Source of the DNA: Macquaria australasica
Lineage: Eukaryota; Chordata; Actinopteri; Centrarchiformes; Percichthyidae
Direction: 5' to 3'
Length of the DNA: 64,000 nucleotides
NCBI GenBank assembly: GCA_005408345.1
Contig: SEMN01000159.1
Coordinates: 682,001 to 746,000, forward strand
The notes below the pieces were generated by a model. That model did no database searches and was not told the origin of the DNA. It was given only the letters and a program-made list of their open reading frames with translations. A program made the translations under genes and the position numbers. Positions 59,906 through 64,000 of this stretch are shown one piece after another (position 1 is the stretch's first letter; each line of letters opens with the position of its first letter).

Positions 59906-60706
59906 ATTTATATTTTCTTTGTCCTTTTGCAGTACTTTATTTGTTTATTTAAAAAGGATCCCCATTAGCTGACGCCATAGCAATCAGCTAGTCTTCCTGG
60001 GGTCCACACCTGACATACAATACATAACACATTACATGATGAACACGAATTGCATTAATATACATAAAATTACATCAATATACAATTAAAACCAAGCAAC
60101 ACTGTTAACATTTAGTTAGGATATTAATTAAAAATCAATAGATATTTGAAAAAAATATATATATACAACTCATATGAAACAAACATGAATATTGGAAACT
60201 AGCACAGAGTTATACCACCTACTGTTAAATCAGTCATCTGCATGCCAATAAATGCCTCTGCATATTCTTTTAAAAAGATTTTTTTTTTTTTTAATCCTTG
60301 AGCTGGGTACCACAATATGACCATTACCAGCAAAGCTGGTGTTGTGGTTATGTGTGTTATTACAGAAAAAGATTTGGTCAAATAGAAATCTTGGAATTTT
60401 TTAGTTAATGGCTGAACAATGTGGCCAAGTTTGAGGAAACCCTTTGATGTGAGCCATGAGAGGTTGGAGTGCAACTTTGTAGTGCTAGTTCTAGTAGAGC
60501 TGCCCAGAACAAGTCTAGCAGTCCTATTTTGTGTAACTTGTAATTTAGCAAGGTTTGTTTTAGATGCAGAAGACCATACTGTTGAACAATATTCTAAGTG
60601 GCACAAAATTAATGATTGAGAAACTTGACCCAAAGTGTGTGATTGGACATAAGGAGAACACTTTCTTGTGACTGCAATGGCTCGACCCATTTTACTAACA
60701 ACTGTA

Positions 60707-62611
60707 TTTCCGATTGCTTACACACTAAAAGTGAATGCTCAGACAAAAGCGTCAAAACTTTAACTCATGTAACCATACCTTAAACCAAGGCAGCAATACT
60801 ACAAACACAAAAGCGCACATTGATCAGCTTTACACTTTGTTTGCAATTCTGCTAAACACACATTGCAAAACACTACACACAGTTTCATACATTAGACACT
60901 AAGTTCAAGAATGAACACTCTTCTATTCTAAGTACAAAACAAACCTGCAATTGGCCACACCCACATGGAAAAACTTATACAGTAATTGAACACCAATCAG
61001 TTGGAGCCTCAGCCCTACAAATAGACCTCAGGTAAGCTTGCTGCATTTGTGAGAATTTTGGAAACATGGAGGCGTTGAGAGAGAGAGAAGAAGACAAAGA
61101 GGAGGACGACGAGGAAGAGGACAAGGAGGAGGACAAGAACTAAGAAGGGGTCTTACCAGTATCCGACAATATTAAGGCCACTTTGGTGGACCATGTTATA
61201 AATCATGGCCTGACGATGAGGGAGGCAGGGCTGAGAGTACAGCCCAACCTAAGTCGCTACACAGTAGCATCCATAATACGGACCTTTTGATTGGAGAACA
61301 GGTATGTCTTACAGTATATTTTCTGCACTAGACTGTACCTATGTAATTGTTGAACATCATTCTGCATCACAGTAGAATACTCAATATGTAGTAGGTCCAT
61401 GCTCCTTAGTGAAATAAAATACGGTAATAGGTATAGTGCTGTGAAGTACATGTACTACAGTTTTGATGTTACTGTGCACAGTATGACAGTACAGTACATG
61501 TAAAAAAACAAAACCTAACTAATGACATCATGTTCTTCCATTTTCTACAGAACTGCCAGACAACCTCCTGCGGGTGGAAGGCAGCGCCTGTTCACCCATG
61601 AACAAGAAATGGCGATTTTGTCTTGGCCAACAACACCATCCACCTACATCAATTACAAGAGCAAATGATTGCAGATAACACAACATTTGGTAACATAAAC
61701 CGGGTCAGTACTTCTACACTCTCCTGCATCTTGCGTCAACATCAAATCACAATGAAGCAGCTGTACAGGGTTCCATTTGAGAGGAACAGCATTCGAGTCA
61801 AAGACCTTCGCTGTGACTACGAGCAAGTAAGTGTCACTGTACTATACTGTAAAATAGTGTCATTATATTGTGTCCTACTGGCACTGAATAGATGCGTTCA
61901 GACAAAGCAGTAAGTGACCTAGGTGACCTGCCTTGCCTGTAGCTTGCAGTTTTGACTGAATGTATCTTTCCCCGTTGCCTAGCCAGAGAGGACATTGCTT
62001 GCAATGTGGATGAGGTGATGTGGCCAGACCCTAACAGAAGGCGGGATCCATGAACCATCCCTTATAGGCCTACAGTATGTTTTTATTGTTTGTTTTGCAC
62101 ATTACTTTTACTGTAATGATTTTTGTTTCTGTGAGTTTATGTATTACAGTACTGTAATTCCACTTCATTGTTTTTACGTATGTTCTTGTACTGTAAAAGC
62201 CTGGACTGTGTAAAGAATAAACTGTACATCATTCTTTTCTGAGCCCTTTCTATATTTGTGTTCATTAAAATGTGATTTCTTTTTTGTCCCAACAATCTTT
62301 TCAGGAAAAAACAACAATATAAAATAAAATTAAAAAGGTATAGACTACAAAGTACTAATGACCACAGTGTTATGTATAAAGCACATCAATGTGTTGTTGC
62401 TGCTTTGAATGGTTTATTCATATGGTGCATGTGTGTATCATTTGGGACAAAAATATCATTTTGAAAAAGGATTGTTAGTTTTTTATTAGAGTTTAATTTT
62501 GACATAGAAGTGAGAGGTTTGGCTCCAAGTGTTGTATGTTATGTGGTTTGTGTTTAGAGTTTTGACACAGCGAGCCAAATTCCGCAACAAGTGTGTAAGC
62601 AATCAGAAAAA
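60707..62611 (+). mobile_element. IS630/Tc1-like transposon, deletion derivative (copy B)
   Basis: It sits inside the LINE polymerase gene. Both ends carry the inverted repeat GATTGCTTACACACT; flanking ACTGTA (60701-60706 and 62612-62617) or just TA is the target duplication. Transposase pieces: Glu/Asp/Arg-rich start (about 61067), LVDHVINHGLTMREAGLRVQ (about 61183-61242), an intron with donor after 61300 and acceptor before 61551, a second helix-turn-helix part (ADNTTFGNINRVSTSTLSCI, MKQLYRVPFERNS), and a C-terminus at about 61965-62051 (CLAREDIACNVDEVMWPDP). The catalytic core is missing, as in copy A. Confidence 0.85.
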
Positions 62612-63706
62612 ACTGTAATATGCTCGGTCCATGATAGGTGACTGTTGAGAACCAGGCCCAGCAATTTAGCTTTGTTCACCTGTTGTATGGGTTCACCAGC
62701 TATGGATAGCTCCAGTTTTGGCTTAGAAACCAATATGTGTCGTGACCCAAAGACAATACCTTTAGTTTTGGATATATTTAAGGCTAATTTATTTGTTTTA
62801 GTCCAATCATATACTATATTCAACTTGCTAGACAAACCTTGATTCAATTCATAGCTTGTGTTTGCTGCATAATATACTGTGGAATCATCAGCGTACATTG
62901 TTATACCTGCATTATTCACAGCAGAGGGCAAGTCATTAATAAAAATTAAAAACGGGAGTGGTCCCAGACAGCTTCCTTGAGGTATACCACATACTACACT
63001 GCTACAATTTGATAGACTACCGTTGTAAAAGACCCTCTGAGTTCTAGAGGAAAGATAAGTTTTCATCAGTGTAGTTGCAGATGAACTGAAACCATAACAT
63101 TTAAGCTTTTCAATTAAAATACCGTGATCAATGACATCAAATGCAGCACTGAAATCTAACATAACTGCTCCCGCTATTTTTGAGTTATCAATCTCCCTTA
63201 ACCAATCATCAATTTGTATAAGTGCTGCACAAGTCGAGTAACCCTTTCTGTATGCATGTTGATATTTGGTAATCAAGTTGTTATTGTTAAAATAGTCTTG
63301 GATCTGAACATGAATAATCTTTTCCATAACCTTGCTAAGTGCAGGAAGAATACTTATAGGTCTGCTATTAGGCCCACTGAAAAGTAACTTATTATCCTTA
63401 AGTAATGGAATGATTTTTCCCTCCTTCCACAGTCTAGGATACACCCCACATAGCAGACATCTATTCAATATGTGACTTAAAGGACCTGAAATATAATCAG
63501 CAGCAATGTTTAGCACCTTGCTGTCAAGATTGTCAGTGCCCGCACTGCCATATTCAGGAAGAGTCTTCAACAATATCAATAGCCTTTACACAGTTGAATT
63601 GGAACATACAATTTTTACCATCCATTGTTTCATTACTTATCGGTTCACCAGGGTTAGAATCAGTACCACCTAGGCTTTGCCTCAGGTTAGTCACCTTGTT
63701 GATAAT

Positions 63707-63866
63707 CAGAATCAGAAATCCTTTAATAGTCTCACAGTGGAGAAATTTACATCGTTACAGCGCAGATAAGAGGTAGAATAAAGAGATAGATAAGAATATA
63801 AATAGAATAAAAATAGAACAAAAATAAGTAAGAGAAAGAAGTTATTTAAATAGTTAGAAACATACC
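63707..63866 (-). mobile_element. LINE 3' tail inserted in the LINE
   Basis: 'aatcctttaatagtctcaca' and 'gtggagaaatttacatcgtt' resemble the L2-like 3' terminus at 8850-8885. Linker coding of the host LINE resumes on the far side. Confidence 0.6.
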
Positions 63867-64000
63867 ATCTGATTCAACAAAAGAGGCACATGCATTTCTC
63901 TTCCTTCGTATGATTTCATTCAAGGTATTCCAAAGTTTTTTACCATCATGTTTATTACTTTTAATTAATTGCCTATAATATTCTTTCTTCTTCATTTTGT

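Larger units (their letters stand above)
59931..64000 (-). mobile_element. CR1/jockey-type LINE, minus strand, twice interrupted
   Basis: The 3' end at about 59931 (AATAAA-rich tail, 'tagctaatggggatcc' on the minus strand) is followed upstream by polymerase C-terminal coding (60690-60199, KMGRAIAVTRKCSPYV). A DNA transposon (60707-62611) then interrupts. Reverse transcriptase resumes (63579-62616) with IPLLKDNK, MLDFSAAFDVIDH (residues 140-152 of that frame) and MYADDSTVYY (about 228). A frameshift occurs near 63580, an L2-like tail is inserted at 63707-63866, and the linker coding continues to the window edge (KEYYRQLIKSNKHDGKKLWN). Dead, but unusually complete. Confidence 0.85.

Overview
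The window is vertebrate nuclear DNA, almost certainly from a spiny-rayed teleost fish. Genes are split by short GT-AG introns. The first coding exon of an ABCG4 orthologue is recognisable, and the sequence is full of fish-type transposable elements: L2/CR1/Rex-like LINEs, IS630/Tc1-like, Harbinger-like and hAT-like DNA elements, several solo LTRs with exact 5-bp target duplications, and high-copy fish repeats. No tRNA, rRNA or CRISPR array was seen.

Layout. (1) 0-3.5 kb: one copy of a near-identical segmental duplication (its partner is at 32.55-35.2 kb), carrying a broken gene of the transcobalamin C-terminal (DUF4430) type. (2) 5.2-7.4 kb, minus strand: an intact four-exon gene for a 314-residue protein of unrecognised family. 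(3) 7.7-11.2 kb: two nested LINEs. (4) 12.4-17.5 kb, plus strand: a decayed multi-exon gene with a C2H2 zinc finger that is split by a solo LTR. (5) 19.6-38.1 kb: the core of a DUF4430 gene array. It holds a pseudogene riddled with insertions (19.6-23.1 kb), an intact secreted gene on the plus strand (27.6-29.3 kb), a relic exon (31.0 kb), an intact gene without a signal peptide on the minus strand (33.0-34.2 kb) and an intact secreted gene on the minus strand (37.1-38.1 kb). A LINE with an esterase-like first ORF lies at 23.7-25.8 kb. (6) 39-43 kb: intergenic, with a hAT-like element and LINE debris. (7) 43.1-43.4 kb: a CpG-rich block with a splice donor, a possible abcg4 leader exon. (8) 43.4-55.5 kb: repeats, including a two-LTR element whose internal region holds ten exact-phase 36-bp repeats. 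(9) 55.5-55.75 kb: the first coding exon of abcg4. (10) 55.75-64 kb: abcg4 intron sequence holding two deleted IS630-like transposons and a long minus-strand LINE.

Biologically the centre of interest is the DUF4430 array. In transcobalamin and intrinsic factor this domain is the C-terminal lid that closes over vitamin B12. Here it forms whole proteins of 117-135 residues, in six loci at different stages of decay. The four-exon structure of the two secreted genes is identical to the base (67, 142, 137 and 62 coding nucleotides). The abcg4 exon encodes the N-terminus of a half-transporter of the ABCG1/ABCG4 type. Functions were assigned by reading motifs, without database searches.
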